Part shown: positions 17,731 to 27,172 of the stretch, piece after piece
How positions within the stretch are numbered: the stretch's first letter is position 1
How the letters are laid out: each line of letters starts with the position of its first letter
Translations under genes and position numbers: made by a program
From: Flavobacterium inviolabile
GTDB taxonomy: Bacteria; Bacteroidota; Bacteroidia; Flavobacteriales; Flavobacteriaceae
Length of the DNA stretch: 64,000 nucleotides
Direction of reading: 5' to 3'
Assembly (NCBI RefSeq): GCF_013389455.1
Contig: NZ_CP058278.1
Location: 620,001-684,000, forward strand
The notes under the pieces: model-generated
Databases searched by the model: none
Told to the model about the DNA's origin: nothing
What the model saw: only the letters and a program-made list of their open reading frames with translations

Positions 17731-18330
17731 ATGAAAAAACTATTGCTTTATCTTCCTTTACTCTTTTTAATTGTATCCTGTACAAAAGATTTTGACGATT
17801 ATGCGCCAATACAGGAAACACCCAATGCATCCCGTGAACTGTTGATGTTACGGGTGGATTTTGAAACGAACCAGTTTAAAGGCGGAAAACTATTCCATTT
17901 TGAAGGTGTTCCAATGACTCCAACAATTCCGCTAACGGAAACCTATCTTCCGCCAAGTGATTTTGGTAATTATAAATTAGCATTCACGCCAACCGGTGAA
18001 GTTATCTTTAACGGGCCTGTTACCTGGATGGGAACTTCTTCAGAAATAGCAACACCCGATTATAGCGCACCGGAAACGTATCCTGTTTTACCAACAAATA
18101 GCGCTGCCGATTTTGCCACTGCCCAGTATTTTACTCCAACAGCCGATATTATTGCATCGGAAGGTTATACCAGTTTCAACTATGAAACCATCTGGAATGC
18201 GGTCAGCAACCTGGAAATTGTCCATCAGTTCACTGCCGAAAATGCAAAAGTCGGCTTTATGCTCTACACGCCGGGATTAGGTGTTTTTCAGCCACAACAT
18301 GCCGACTGGTTTATCATTTTGTATAAATAA
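17731..18330 (+). CDS. Hypothetical lipoprotein
   Basis: 199 residues. The N-terminus is a clear lipoprotein signal ending in FLIVSC, so the mature protein starts at Cys17 and is probably envelope-anchored. The rest is rich in aromatic and Thr/Pro residues with predicted beta strands. I do not recognise the family. The next gene begins 9 bp downstream, so co-expression is possible. Confidence 0.7.
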   Translation: MKKLLLYLPLLFLIVSCTKDFDDYAPIQETPNASRELLMLRVDFETNQFKGGKLFHFEGVPMTPTIPLTETYLPPSDFGNYKLAFTPTGEVIFNGPVTWMGTSSEIATPDYSAPETYPVLPTNSAADFATAQYFTPTADIIASEGYTSFNYETIWNAVSNLEIVHQFTAENAKVGFMLYTPGLGVFQPQHADWFIILYK

Positions 18331-18339
18331 GATACGTGT

Positions 18340-19422
18340 ATGACCTTAACGGACATTGCCAACATCCGCCTGGCCAATCAGCTTTTAATCCGGAACAAAG
18401 CCGGTAGTATTTCCGAAATCGCCACCTATATGGGAGCACTTCAGGCACAGGACTATGCGATGTCAAAATGGGCATTGGGAATCCGGCATGCAAATGCTAC
18501 CGAATCGCTTGTTGAAGCAGCCATGGATAATGGCGAAATTATCCGTACGCATGTAATGCGCCCGACCTGGCATACCGTTGCGGCGTCCGATATTTACTGG
18601 ATCCTTGAACTTTCGGCAAACCGGATAAAGTCGTCTATGACCAGCGGTTTGAAAGAACTGGAACTTGATCAAACCGTCCTTTCCAGGTGTTATTCCGTTA
18701 TGGAAAAGGCCTTAAGAGATCACAATCATCTGACCCGGGAAGAACTGGTTTCTGAACTGGAAAAGCATAACATCGCCACCAATGACAGCCGTTCGTCTTA
18801 CATACTGATGCATGCCGAATTGAGCGGTATCCTTGGCAGCGGAAAAACAAAAAATAAAAAATCCACCTATGCATTTCTTCCGGAATGGGTTCCTCAAAAA
18901 AACATCCTGCCCCGGGAAGAAGCTCTGGCAAAACTGGCCCGAAAATATTTTACCAGCCATGGTCCGGCAACAATTCTGGATTTCCACTGGTGGTGCGGCC
19001 TGTCTTTAACCGAAACCAAAAAAGCACTGGAATTGGTCCAATCCGATTTTATTTCAGAAACGATCGGTACGGAAACCTACTGGTTTTCCCCGGCTCTTGT
19101 TTTTCCGGAAAAAGAAAACAATTCCGTTCAGCTGCTACCGGCATTTGATGAATTTCTGATCAGCTACAAGGACCGGACAGCAACCCTGACGATGGATCAT
19201 CACAAAAAAGCAATTACCCGAAACGGTATTTTTCACCCGGTAATCGTTAGTAATGGAAAAGCTGTCGGAATATGGAAACGGTCTTTAAAAAAGAATGCCG
19301 TAACAATCGATATTCATCCGTTTGAACCTTTTTCTGCCGATTTCAAAAAAATTATCGAACATGAAATCGGGAAACTGGGTACTTTTCTGGACAAAGCCCC
19401 GGAAACAATTTACCATTCCTAA
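18340..19422 (+). CDS. AlkZ-like winged-helix DNA glycosylase family protein (HTH_42)
   Basis: 360 residues, the usual size of the AlkZ/YcaQ family of tandem winged-helix proteins. The N-terminal LQAQDY contains the catalytic QxQ motif (Q35-A-Q37), followed by RTHVMRPTWHTV, typical of the family. Characterised members are DNA glycosylases that unhook interstrand crosslinks or bulky alkyl adducts; AlkZ of Streptomyces protects against azinomycin. Enzymatic role is inferred from the motif. It sits in a run of small stress or detoxification genes. Confidence 0.88.
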   Translation: MTLTDIANIRLANQLLIRNKAGSISEIATYMGALQAQDYAMSKWALGIRHANATESLVEAAMDNGEIIRTHVMRPTWHTVAASDIYWILELSANRIKSSMTSGLKELELDQTVLSRCYSVMEKALRDHNHLTREELVSELEKHNIATNDSRSSYILMHAELSGILGSGKTKNKKSTYAFLPEWVPQKNILPREEALAKLARKYFTSHGPATILDFHWWCGLSLTETKKALELVQSDFISETIGTETYWFSPALVFPEKENNSVQLLPAFDEFLISYKDRTATLTMDHHKKAITRNGIFHPVIVSNGKAVGIWKRSLKKNAVTIDIHPFEPFSADFKKIIEHEIGKLGTFLDKAPETIYHS

Positions 19423-19440
19423 ACCCTACGAATCTATTTT

Positions 19441-19833
19441 ATGAAACAGCATATTGCTCATATTACCTTAATGGTAAACGACTATGAAGAAACCATCGCT
19501 TTCTATACCGGACAATTAAACTTTTCCCTTTTGGAAAACATTCATGGCGAAGACGGAAGACGCTGGGTAACGCTGGCTCCGAAAGGATCCGCTGGCAGTG
19601 CTTTTGTTTTGATGAAAGCCGAAAATCCGGAAGAAAAAAGAAGCGTTGGCAACCAGACCGGAGGAAAAGTTGCCTTCTTTTTAAAAACAGATGATATCGC
19701 GCGCGATTTCGAAAATTTCACCAACAATAAGGTAACGATCATAAGAGGTATCGTGGAAGAGCCTTGGGGTAAAGTTGCCATTTTTGCCGATCTGTACGGT
19801 AATCTCTGGGATTTGATAGAACCGGCATCTTAA
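19441..19833 (+). CDS. VOC (glyoxalase/bleomycin-resistance) family protein
   Basis: 130 residues with the paired beta-alpha-beta-beta-beta units of the vicinal oxygen chelate fold. It begins HIAHITLMVNDYEETIAFYTGQLNF, has a first half ending in FVLMKA, and a second half with VAFFLKTDD and ends in DLYGNLWDLIEP. His at the N-terminus and Glu in LIEP are candidate metal ligands. The reaction is unknown (glyoxalase, dioxygenase or drug-binding). It follows the AlkZ-like gene after 18 bp. Confidence 0.87.
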   Translation: MKQHIAHITLMVNDYEETIAFYTGQLNFSLLENIHGEDGRRWVTLAPKGSAGSAFVLMKAENPEEKRSVGNQTGGKVAFFLKTDDIARDFENFTNNKVTIIRGIVEEPWGKVAIFADLYGNLWDLIEPAS

Positions 19834-19880
19834 TCGGCACCGTCAGCTGTCGCTTTTGTTCAACCTTAAATTTATTGCCA

Positions 19881-20291
19881 ATGAAATCGACTAATTATTA
19901 CAATACTTTTATTGCTGTTGCAGCAGATTGTCCGGCAAAAACCGCCGAAATCCCGCCTTTAAAAAAAACGGGCAAATCAATAGCGGTTATCCAGTTTGAA
20001 ACCCTTATTGAAAATCCGTACCGGTTTACTTCCGATACCGTTTTATTCAACATTTATGCCGCTAAAAACAATATTCAAAAAGAAGATTCAGAACAGGAAA
20101 GAGAGCATTATTTTTCAAAAGGACAGGCTTGTTTTCGCTGCTCTCCGCTTCCCAAAAGATACGGTTGGGGCGTTCATTGCAATGAAGAAGGAAAGATGGC
20201 TATTTACGGAATAGAAACCGAAGCCTATCAAAAACTGGCTGCCGACGATAGTCTGCACCATACCAAAGCAATGTGTTCCGGTAAAAAATAA
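19881..20291 (+). CDS. DUF6157 family protein
   Basis: About 136 residues. It begins MKSTNYYNTFIAVAADCP and contains SIAVIQFE and GQACFRCSPLPKRYGWGVHCNEEGKMAIYG, a pattern I recognise as DUF6157. Three Cys residues lie near the C-terminal core. I chose the ATG at 19881 over a TTG two codons upstream. The function is unknown, and no signal peptide is present. It is the last gene before the hairpin series at 20354-20449. Confidence 0.82.
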   Translation: MKSTNYYNTFIAVAADCPAKTAEIPPLKKTGKSIAVIQFETLIENPYRFTSDTVLFNIYAAKNNIQKEDSEQEREHYFSKGQACFRCSPLPKRYGWGVHCNEEGKMAIYGIETEAYQKLAADDSLHHTKAMCSGKK

Positions 20292-20353
20292 TCCCTTATA
20301 TTTTATCTGCTTTATTAAAAATAGTTTCCTGCTTTTGAGCAGTGCTCCAAAAT

Positions 20354-20397
20354 ATTATAACCGGCATTACGGTTATAATTCATTCCTGATTTCAGGA
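20354..20397 (+). other. Two tandem hairpins in the 3' region upstream of a terminator
   Basis: A 10-bp perfect stem ATTATAACCG / CGGTTATAAT with a 6-base loop (20354-20379) is followed immediately by TCCTGA-TT-TCAGGA (20384-20397). Neither has a T tract. Between them and the terminator at 20411 there is only a short spacer. They may be part of the 3' UTR of the DUF6157 transcript or of a small RNA. Confidence 0.35.
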
Positions 20398-20410
20398 TTT
20401 CGAACCTCTA

Positions 20411-20450
20411 AAAAAACCGGCTTTGATCAAGGTCAAAGCCGGTTTTTTGT
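20411..20450 (+). terminator. Strong rho-independent terminator
   Basis: A long stem AAAAAACCGGCTTTGA / TCAAAGCCGGTTTTTT with a short loop and a T tail. It ends the transcript of the 17.7-20.3 kb genes. The remainder of the 470-bp gap (20451-20761) is AT-rich and presumably contains the promoter of the following protease gene; no clear TAnnTTTG box was seen. Confidence 0.88.
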
Positions 20451-20761
20451 TCGTCCTATCAGCATAAAACGGCAGTATTCTACAAATAACCACCCTTAAA
20501 ACACTCTTTATTTCACAAAAACTTTTTTTTATTAATTATTCAGATAAAATATAACACCCTGTTTATTATTTATTATATTTGGTACAAAATTTACCATTTT
20601 TAATTTTACAACTGTTATTTTATTGATAAAAAATACCATTTTTAACATATAAGCTGTTAATCTCATACAAGCCTCATAATTACCTTTTTTGTTTCAACGG
20701 TACTCCATACACCAAATGATATTTTCATTGCGTACAACTTTAACACCAAAAACAATTAATT

Positions 20762-23491
20762 ATGAAAAAATGCTTACTCTTATTTTCGGCATTGCTGACC
20801 TCCCTGGCGGCAATGGCACAGGTTCCCGAAACCAGCGGCCCGGACGATCCGCCCAGCTACACCCAACCCCAACAGCCTCAGCTGCCCGTTTATGAATTGC
20901 ATCCGGCACAGATAGGCGGAGAAGTACAGGACTACCTCAGCTCCAGAGTTGAAGGTTATGCTGCCTACCATTTTAACTATGCTGCACTAAACGATTACCT
21001 GCTTAAAAATCCTTATGCGATAGAGTTTATCCTAAAGGACAATTCCGGTAACACCAAATTTACCCTTCAGCGCCACGACATGAGAGCGTTGGATTATACC
21101 GAAGGGATTACCCATGAAGGAGGAGAAAATCAGATCACTTTTCAGCGTACCGCCGAAACCGATCTTAACTATAATGTCCCTACTTTAAAAGGAACCGCCG
21201 ATAATAATCCCGGAACACTGGTTCGTCTGGCCATCTTTAAAGACAACCTGGTAGGATTGAAATGGGATACCGAAAGCAATCAGGTATTGTATTACACGTC
21301 CCTGCAGGATTTTATCAAATTAAACGGCGATGATTTTGTTACCGACGAAAACCCATTATTGGTTTTTAATCTCGGAAACATCATCAGCACCCAAAACTCA
21401 AGATGCCAGCAAATCCAGGAATTAATCCAGGAACCTCCTGTGGTACAAAAGGGTTATTTTAAAGATTGTACGCCGCGCTTTGTCACAATAGCCGCAGAAG
21501 GCGATAAACCCTGGTGCGACCAGAACGGAAGCAACTCGGCATCCAACATCCTGAACAGCCTCTTTTTGGCCGAATGTGTGTATACGCACTACTTCAACAT
21601 CTCGTTCATCGTAAAACATGTCAACCTTTTACCTACGAACGGTTCGCTATACAATACCAACAATGCCACAGACATACTCTATAAATTCCGGGACAACTGG
21701 AATGCCAACCACACAAACAAGGATCGCGATTTAGCCTTACTGTTTACCGGAAGACGGCCAGATGGCGGTACGGTAGGTATTGCTTTTACCAATTCTTTAT
21801 GTTCCACATATTCCGCTTACGGTGTCATTGGAAAAGACCCGACCAGAATTCGTATCATCACTCATGAAATGGGACATATTTTCGGTTCCCTTCATGACGA
21901 CGAGCATTACGGCTCTTCTTCCTGCAGCGGCAGCGACGTACCGATCATGTGTATGTACACATCCTCATATTCCCCTTTATATTTCAGTCCGCATACGCGA
22001 AATATTATTCTAAACTCGATAAACAGCCATGCCTATTGCCTGAATGATTATGCGAATGTGAATAATTCCAGTGAAATTGTAAAATCATGGACAAACAACC
22101 GCAACCTGAAATGGGTGGCTACCTGGTACATGCAGGAAGGCGATTATATGTTAGCCGGAAATTTTGACGGTGAAAACAACGATGAGGAAATTTTCTTTGC
22201 AAATCCGGATCGAAACTGGGTTGGTATTATGGATTTCTCCTGCGACCAGGGAACCGATTGGTACCACCTTTGGGGCAATGGCGGAAACAGAAGCTTCGGA
22301 TGCTGGTACCGTAATTACGGCGACCGGTACTATGCCGGTGATTTTGACGGCGATGGCAAAGATGAAATTTTATCCCGTACCGATAATGGCAGCTGGGCTC
22401 AGATTAAAGAATACCTGCCCGGCAGCTGGTCGTGGAAAGAGCGATGGAGCAACAACGGCGGTAATACTCCTATAGCCTATTGGTATATGGGACCACAGGA
22501 CACTTTTACCATTGGCGATTTTGACGGCGACGGTAAGGACGAACTATTGTGTGTTAACCCGAATGGCTGGGCACATCTGGTAAAGTTCAATTCCAGCGGC
22601 GGCGGTTGGTATTCCCCGCAGACGATCTGGAGCAATAACGGTTCCGGATGGATTGGCGGATTGCAGATCTCGCAGATACAACGCTACCTGAAAGGAAAAA
22701 TGCGCACCACTACCCGTGATGAACTTTATGCTTTCGTGAGCAATTCTTCCAGTAATTTCTCTGCTATTATGCGCTTTACCGGAAGCACCTGGACGTTAAC
22801 CGGCGGACAGGGATTGGGTACCAGCTTTACAACAACTAACGTGACGCCGGCACACAGCAGCTACAAAATGATGACCGGAAATCTGGACAACGACGGTTAC
22901 AGCGAATACCTGGCCATCAGCAATACCTGGATTGGCAGTTATGACTATAGCAATGGCGGTCCCGGTATGTCCTTTAACTGGAGTAATGGCGGAAGTTCCT
23001 ATTATAACGACTGGTATCTGAACCAGCGTTCCCGACAGTTTTTAGTAAAGGCAGCACCAACAGCACCTGACCAGATCTTTAACATCCAGTATATTAAAAG
23101 AAGTTCCGGATGGTGGTTCTGGTATAAAGAATGGTATGAAGCATCACTGGCTTCAATGTACCGCGGGGAATTGCCTAACCAGAACATGAAACAGGCCGGT
23201 CCGGAAATGGAAATCGAAAAATCAACGGTAATTGCGGTTAACGACAATATGCTGATCTATCCGAATCCAACCCATGATGTCCTGAATATTGATTTTAACA
23301 ATATCGAGATCAAGCAGGCAAACATCAGCCTTATTGATATTATGGGAAAAACCGTCCTGCAGCAACCTTTAACCGGGTCAAACAATACCTTATCCTTACA
23401 GCATTTAGCGGGCGGACTGTATATTGTACAGATTCATTCCGAAAATCAGCCGGTGTTTACAACCAAGATCATTGTAAACAAAGGCAAATAA
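20762..23491 (+). CDS. Large secreted reprolysin-like zinc metalloprotease with VCBS/FG-GAP-like repeats and T9SS type A domain
   Basis: 909 residues. A signal peptide (MKKCLLLFSALLTSLAAMAQ) and a long N-terminal propeptide-like segment precede a metzincin domain with HEMGHIFGSLHD at 368-379 (HExxHxxGxxHD) and an IMCMYT Met-turn. About residues 460-770 carry FG-GAP/VCBS-like repeats with calcium-type motifs such as DFDGDGKDE and NWGGNG-like Trp-rich stretches. The C-terminus (YPNPTHDVL to the end) is a T9SS type A sorting domain. The protein should be an extracellular protease whose repeats may bind substrate. It is preceded by a strong terminator and followed by another. Confidence 0.92.
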   Translation: MKKCLLLFSALLTSLAAMAQVPETSGPDDPPSYTQPQQPQLPVYELHPAQIGGEVQDYLSSRVEGYAAYHFNYAALNDYLLKNPYAIEFILKDNSGNTKFTLQRHDMRALDYTEGITHEGGENQITFQRTAETDLNYNVPTLKGTADNNPGTLVRLAIFKDNLVGLKWDTESNQVLYYTSLQDFIKLNGDDFVTDENPLLVFNLGNIISTQNSRCQQIQELIQEPPVVQKGYFKDCTPRFVTIAAEGDKPWCDQNGSNSASNILNSLFLAECVYTHYFNISFIVKHVNLLPTNGSLYNTNNATDILYKFRDNWNANHTNKDRDLALLFTGRRPDGGTVGIAFTNSLCSTYSAYGVIGKDPTRIRIITHEMGHIFGSLHDDEHYGSSSCSGSDVPIMCMYTSSYSPLYFSPHTRNIILNSINSHAYCLNDYANVNNSSEIVKSWTNNRNLKWVATWYMQEGDYMLAGNFDGENNDEEIFFANPDRNWVGIMDFSCDQGTDWYHLWGNGGNRSFGCWYRNYGDRYYAGDFDGDGKDEILSRTDNGSWAQIKEYLPGSWSWKERWSNNGGNTPIAYWYMGPQDTFTIGDFDGDGKDELLCVNPNGWAHLVKFNSSGGGWYSPQTIWSNNGSGWIGGLQISQIQRYLKGKMRTTTRDELYAFVSNSSSNFSAIMRFTGSTWTLTGGQGLGTSFTTTNVTPAHSSYKMMTGNLDNDGYSEYLAISNTWIGSYDYSNGGPGMSFNWSNGGSSYYNDWYLNQRSRQFLVKAAPTAPDQIFNIQYIKRSSGWWFWYKEWYEASLASMYRGELPNQNMKQAGPEMEIEKSTVIAVNDNMLIYPNPTHDVLNIDFNNIEIKQANISLIDIMGKTVLQQPLTGSNNTLSLQHLAGGLYIVQIHSENQPVFTTKIIVNKGK

Positions 23492-23530
23492 AAACAGCAA
23501 CCGGCATCAAAAAAGTTGTCTGCCTTTCAT

Positions 23531-23560
23531 AAAAAAAGCCTCCCGTTTGGGAGGCTTTTG
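23531..23560. terminator. Bidirectional terminator between convergent genes
   Basis: AAAAGCCTCCC / GGGAGGCTTTT with a short loop and A/T tracts on both sides. It lies between the stop of the + strand protease (23491) and that of the - strand M13 peptidase (23567). Confidence 0.88.
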
Positions 23561-23566
23561 TATTGA

Positions 23567-25642
23567 TTACCAGATTTTAACTCTGTCTTCCGGTTTAACA
23601 TATAGTTTATCACCCGGTTGGATATCGAAAGCCTGATAGAAAGCTTCAACATTTTGTAACGGCACATAAGCACGGTACATTCCCGGTGAATGCGGATCGG
23701 TTTTTACCTGATTTTTAATCGCTTCATCTCTCATTTTAGAACGCCAGATAGTCGCCCAGGAAATAAAGAAACGTTGTTCCGGTGTATAACCGTCAATCAA
23801 GCCCGGATTACCGTTTTTCTTTAAATACAACTGTAAACCGTCATAAGCAGCATTCACACCACCAAGGTCACCAATGTTTTCCCCTAATGTAAATTTACCG
23901 TCTACAAACGTTCCCGGTAATGGTTCCAGCGCACTATATTGTGCCGCTAAAGCACCTCCTAAACCGGTAAATTGTTTTAAATCTTCATCTGTCCACCAGT
24001 TTACTAAATTTCCGTCTGCATTATAACGGGCACCGGAATCATCAAAACCATGTGAAATTTCATGTCCGATAACCGCTCCGATACCACCGTAGTTTACCGC
24101 TTCGTCTGCTTTATAATCATAGAAAGGCGGTTGTAAAATAGCCGCCGGGAAAACGATTTCGTTATACGACGGGTTGAAATATGCATTTACTGTTTGCGGC
24201 GACATTCCCCAACGGGTTTTATCTACCGGTTTTTTCAGGTCTTCGATGTTTTCATCAAAGCCCCATTTGGCAACATTTTTCATGTTGTCATAGTACGATC
24301 CGCCATCGGCGATACTCTTGATCTCTAATTTGGAATAGTCTTTCCATTTGTCCGGATAACCGATCTTAACCGTCGATTTTCTTAATTTTTCGATAGCTCC
24401 CTGTCTGGTTGCAGGCGTCATCCAAGGCAGTTTATTGATACGGTTTTCAAAAGCAAGGAATACATTTTCAATCATTGCTTTCGCTTTTGCTTTTGCTTCA
24501 GCCGGGAATTTTTTCTCTACATATAATTTCCCTAAAGCTTCTCCCACCGTTCCGTTTACCACCTGTAACGCACGCTCTTCTCTCGGACGCTGCTTGATAG
24601 CTCCCTGTAAAGTTTTGCTGTAAAAATCCCAGTTGGCATTTTCAATATCGGTTGTTAACACACCGGTTGATTTGTTAATCAGCGTCCAACGCAAATAGGC
24701 TTTCCAGCTATCCGCATCGTTTGCTTTAAAAATATCTTCCAGAGCGGTCATATAGCGCGGTTGTGATACCACTAAAGAATCCAGATTTTTAACACCCAAA
24801 CCGTCAAAATAGTTTTTCCAGTTTACTGTTGGCGTCAGTTTTTGCAGGTCGGCTACACGCATCGGGTTGTAGGTTTTTCTACGGTCGCGGCGCTCCACTC
24901 TGTCCAGTCTTGGTTTTGCCATAGCCGTTTCCAATGCCAGTACTCTAACCGCATCTTCTTTTGCCTGACTTGGTCCTTCTCCTAAAAATTGCAGCATACG
25001 GGCCACGTGTGCCACATATTTCTCTCTTTTCTCTTTAGAATCGGCATCATCCGAAATATAATAGTCACGATCCGGCAATCCTAAGCTTCCCAATCCGACA
25101 TATACCACATTACGGTTACTGTTTTTAGCATCGGCACCAATTCCCATACCATAAAAACCTAAACCTCCCTGCGGTTCCATTTCTAATAACAGGGCATTTA
25201 CATCCTGTGCATTCTTAACCGCATTGATTTTTGCCAGCTGTTCTTTGATTGGGGTAATTCCCAGTTTGTTTCTGGAAATTGTATCCATAAATGTTCTGTA
25301 CACATTTACAGCTTTTGCCTGATCCGATTTCGGATCCAGATTTTTATTTGCAGCAGCCTCTTTTAAAATGGCTAAAGCGTCTTTATCGGTATTCTGGCGT
25401 AATTCGTCAAAACTTCCCCAACGGGTTTTATCACTCGGAATTTCCGTTTTGTCATACCAGGTTCCGTTTACATAACGGAAAAAATCATCCCCCGGTTTAA
25501 CCGACTTATCCATAAATCCAAGGTTAATCCCCGGATGTGTAGCCGTCTTTTCTGCCGTGGCGGTCTGATTTGTTTTACAGGAGAACAGTACTAACGAAGC
25601 CGTAGCACAAAGAAGAACTCCCTTATTCACTTTTAATTCCAT
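23567..25642 (-). CDS. M13 family metallopeptidase (neprilysin/PepO-like), lipoprotein
   Basis: 691 residues from the ATG at 25642. M13 peptidases are large gluzincins that cut short peptides. The zinc motif HEISH (about residues 527-531, followed by GFDDSG) and the downstream ENIGDLGG with the third zinc ligand Glu are intact, as is the NAYFNPSYNEIVFPAAIL block before them. The N-terminus has a lipobox (LVLFSC), so the protein is probably tethered to the envelope. A longer frame up to 25684 exists, but its extra 14 residues destroy the signal character. Close homologues occur across Flavobacteriaceae. It is divergent from the SCO gene. Confidence 0.93.
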   Translation of the reverse strand: MELKVNKGVLLCATASLVLFSCKTNQTATAEKTATHPGINLGFMDKSVKPGDDFFRYVNGTWYDKTEIPSDKTRWGSFDELRQNTDKDALAILKEAAANKNLDPKSDQAKAVNVYRTFMDTISRNKLGITPIKEQLAKINAVKNAQDVNALLLEMEPQGGLGFYGMGIGADAKNSNRNVVYVGLGSLGLPDRDYYISDDADSKEKREKYVAHVARMLQFLGEGPSQAKEDAVRVLALETAMAKPRLDRVERRDRRKTYNPMRVADLQKLTPTVNWKNYFDGLGVKNLDSLVVSQPRYMTALEDIFKANDADSWKAYLRWTLINKSTGVLTTDIENANWDFYSKTLQGAIKQRPREERALQVVNGTVGEALGKLYVEKKFPAEAKAKAKAMIENVFLAFENRINKLPWMTPATRQGAIEKLRKSTVKIGYPDKWKDYSKLEIKSIADGGSYYDNMKNVAKWGFDENIEDLKKPVDKTRWGMSPQTVNAYFNPSYNEIVFPAAILQPPFYDYKADEAVNYGGIGAVIGHEISHGFDDSGARYNADGNLVNWWTDEDLKQFTGLGGALAAQYSALEPLPGTFVDGKFTLGENIGDLGGVNAAYDGLQLYLKKNGNPGLIDGYTPEQRFFISWATIWRSKMRDEAIKNQVKTDPHSPGMYRAYVPLQNVEAFYQAFDIQPGDKLYVKPEDRVKIW

Positions 25643-25772
25643 ATTCTTATTTTTTGATTGGTGTTCGGATAACAAAAATAACAATTAGTAACCGAATTGA
25701 TTTTTTTATTTGTTAAAATTGAATCCGTCCCGATTTAGAGAATATTTAACCCGCTAATAGCGAACTTCTTTT

Positions 25773-25780
25773 TACTTTTG
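25773..25780 (+). promoter_or_regulatory. Putative -7 box for the SCO gene
   Basis: TACTTTTG fits TAnnTTTG and lies 15 bp before the ATG at 25795. The upstream element is not clear. Confidence 0.35.
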
Positions 25781-25794
25781 CAAAAAAATAAATC

Positions 25795-26466
25795 ATGCTA
25801 TCTTTTTTCAAGAAATACCGACTGTTTTTTATTGTCCTTTTTGTGCTTTCTGCCATTATCGTAACCCTTTTCTATAACGCCCTTACCCCTAAAAAAAAGC
25901 TTGCTATCTATACCCCGTCCATGGTTAACCCGGAATTGGTGGATACCACGATTCAGCATATTGCCAATAAACATACTATTGCCGATTTTGCCTTTACCAA
26001 TCAGAACGGAAAAACCATTACCCAAAAAGATTATGAGGGGAAAATTTATGTAGCCGACTTTTTCTTCACCACCTGTCCGACAATTTGCCCGATCATGACA
26101 ACCAATATGGTATGGTTACAGGATCAAATTAAGAACAACCCGAAAGTGATGCTGCTTTCCCATTCGGTAACTCCGGATATTGACAGCGTACCGGTCTTGA
26201 AAAAATATGCGCTGGACAAAGGAGTAATTGACAGCAAATGGAACCTGGTTACCGGCGATAAAAAAGACATCTATTATATTGCCCGAAAATCTTATTTAGC
26301 GGTAAAAACCGGAAAACCGGAAGAATTATACGATATGGTGCATACCGAAAACTTTGTTTTAGTAGATGCCAAACGCCGTGTCCGCGGTTTTTATGACGGT
26401 ACCAAAATGGAAGATGTAAAACGCTTACTGGAAGATATTAACTGGTTGTCCCAAAACGAAAAATAG
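25795..26466 (+). CDS. SCO family copper chaperone/thioredoxin-like protein
   Basis: 223 residues. An N-terminal membrane anchor (about residues 9-28) precedes a thioredoxin-fold domain with the SCO copper motif C94-PTI-C98 (TTCPTICP) and the distal histidine H183 (VHTENFV). SCO proteins deliver copper to cytochrome c oxidase subunit II or reduce its cysteines. The active site should face the periplasm. No cytochrome oxidase gene is nearby. Only about 24 bp separate it from the MepB-like gene. Confidence 0.92.
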   Translation: MLSFFKKYRLFFIVLFVLSAIIVTLFYNALTPKKKLAIYTPSMVNPELVDTTIQHIANKHTIADFAFTNQNGKTITQKDYEGKIYVADFFFTTCPTICPIMTTNMVWLQDQIKNNPKVMLLSHSVTPDIDSVPVLKKYALDKGVIDSKWNLVTGDKKDIYYIARKSYLAVKTGKPEELYDMVHTENFVLVDAKRRVRGFYDGTKMEDVKRLLEDINWLSQNEK

Positions 26467-26489
26467 TCGTTTATACAACCGGAATAATT

Positions 26490-27005
26490 TTGAAATCCAT
26501 TTTCGCCATACCTCAGGACCTTTTAACAGCCAAAGAATCTGTTTATGACCCATGCGGTCTGGAATGTTCCGATTTACGGGCTGCAGCCGAAAGTGCGAAA
26601 TATGACGCCCTTACCTTCCGCCTGAACGGACAATTTGTCTGCTACCGGCAGGCAAAAATTACCCCTGCAAAAACCGGGCAGTTTGTAACCCTCTGGAAAA
26701 GAAGCGAAGCAGGTCCTATCGAGCCCTTTTCGGTTACGGACACGATTGATCTCGTGATTATCAACACACGAAAAGACGAACAATCGGGGCAGTTTATTTT
26801 CCCGAAAGCTGTTTTGGCCGCCCGCGGTATTATTTCCACTGCTCAAAAAGAAGGCAAACGCGGTTTCAGGGTTTATCCGCCCTGGGATATACCCGGCAGC
26901 AAACAGGCACAGCAAACGCAGGCCTGGCAATTACCCTACTTTTTAGAAGGCTCCGCCAACTGCACCAGCAGCCGGAACCGGGCGTTAACGCTGCTCCTGC
27001 CGTAA
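26490..27005 (+). CDS. MepB family protein
   Basis: 171 residues starting at a TTG, the first suitable start in frame. The core (KYDALTFRLNGQFVCYRQAKITPAKTGQFVTLWKR, then GQFIFPKAVLAARGI and GKRGFRVYPPWD) matches the MepB family, whose name comes from S. aureus mepRAB. The biochemical role of MepB is unknown. The protein looks cytosolic and nearly full length for the family. It follows the SCO gene closely, but no functional link is evident. Confidence 0.82.
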   Translation: MKSIFAIPQDLLTAKESVYDPCGLECSDLRAAAESAKYDALTFRLNGQFVCYRQAKITPAKTGQFVTLWKRSEAGPIEPFSVTDTIDLVIINTRKDEQSGQFIFPKAVLAARGIISTAQKEGKRGFRVYPPWDIPGSKQAQQTQAWQLPYFLEGSANCTSSRNRALTLLLP

Positions 27006-27135
27006 ATCATTACACACCTCAGCATGCGTCCGTATTTAACATTTGTAAGAATTTTTCAACTGAAATCGATATCCTAATCATTTCATAAAAAAATGTGAAA
27101 GTGTGTTTTATCATGGCTTATCAGTTTTAAATGCT

Positions 27136-27143
27136 TATTTTTG
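27136..27143 (+). promoter_or_regulatory. Putative -7 box for feoA-feoB
   Basis: TATTTTTG matches TAnnTTTG, 29 bp before the GTG of feoA. It is embedded in ATGC-TTATTTTT-GCAT (27131-27146), a small inverted repeat that could be a regulator site. No strong upstream element was seen. Confidence 0.35.
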
Positions 27144-27172
27144 CATATCTATTTTAATTCAATCTAAATAAG

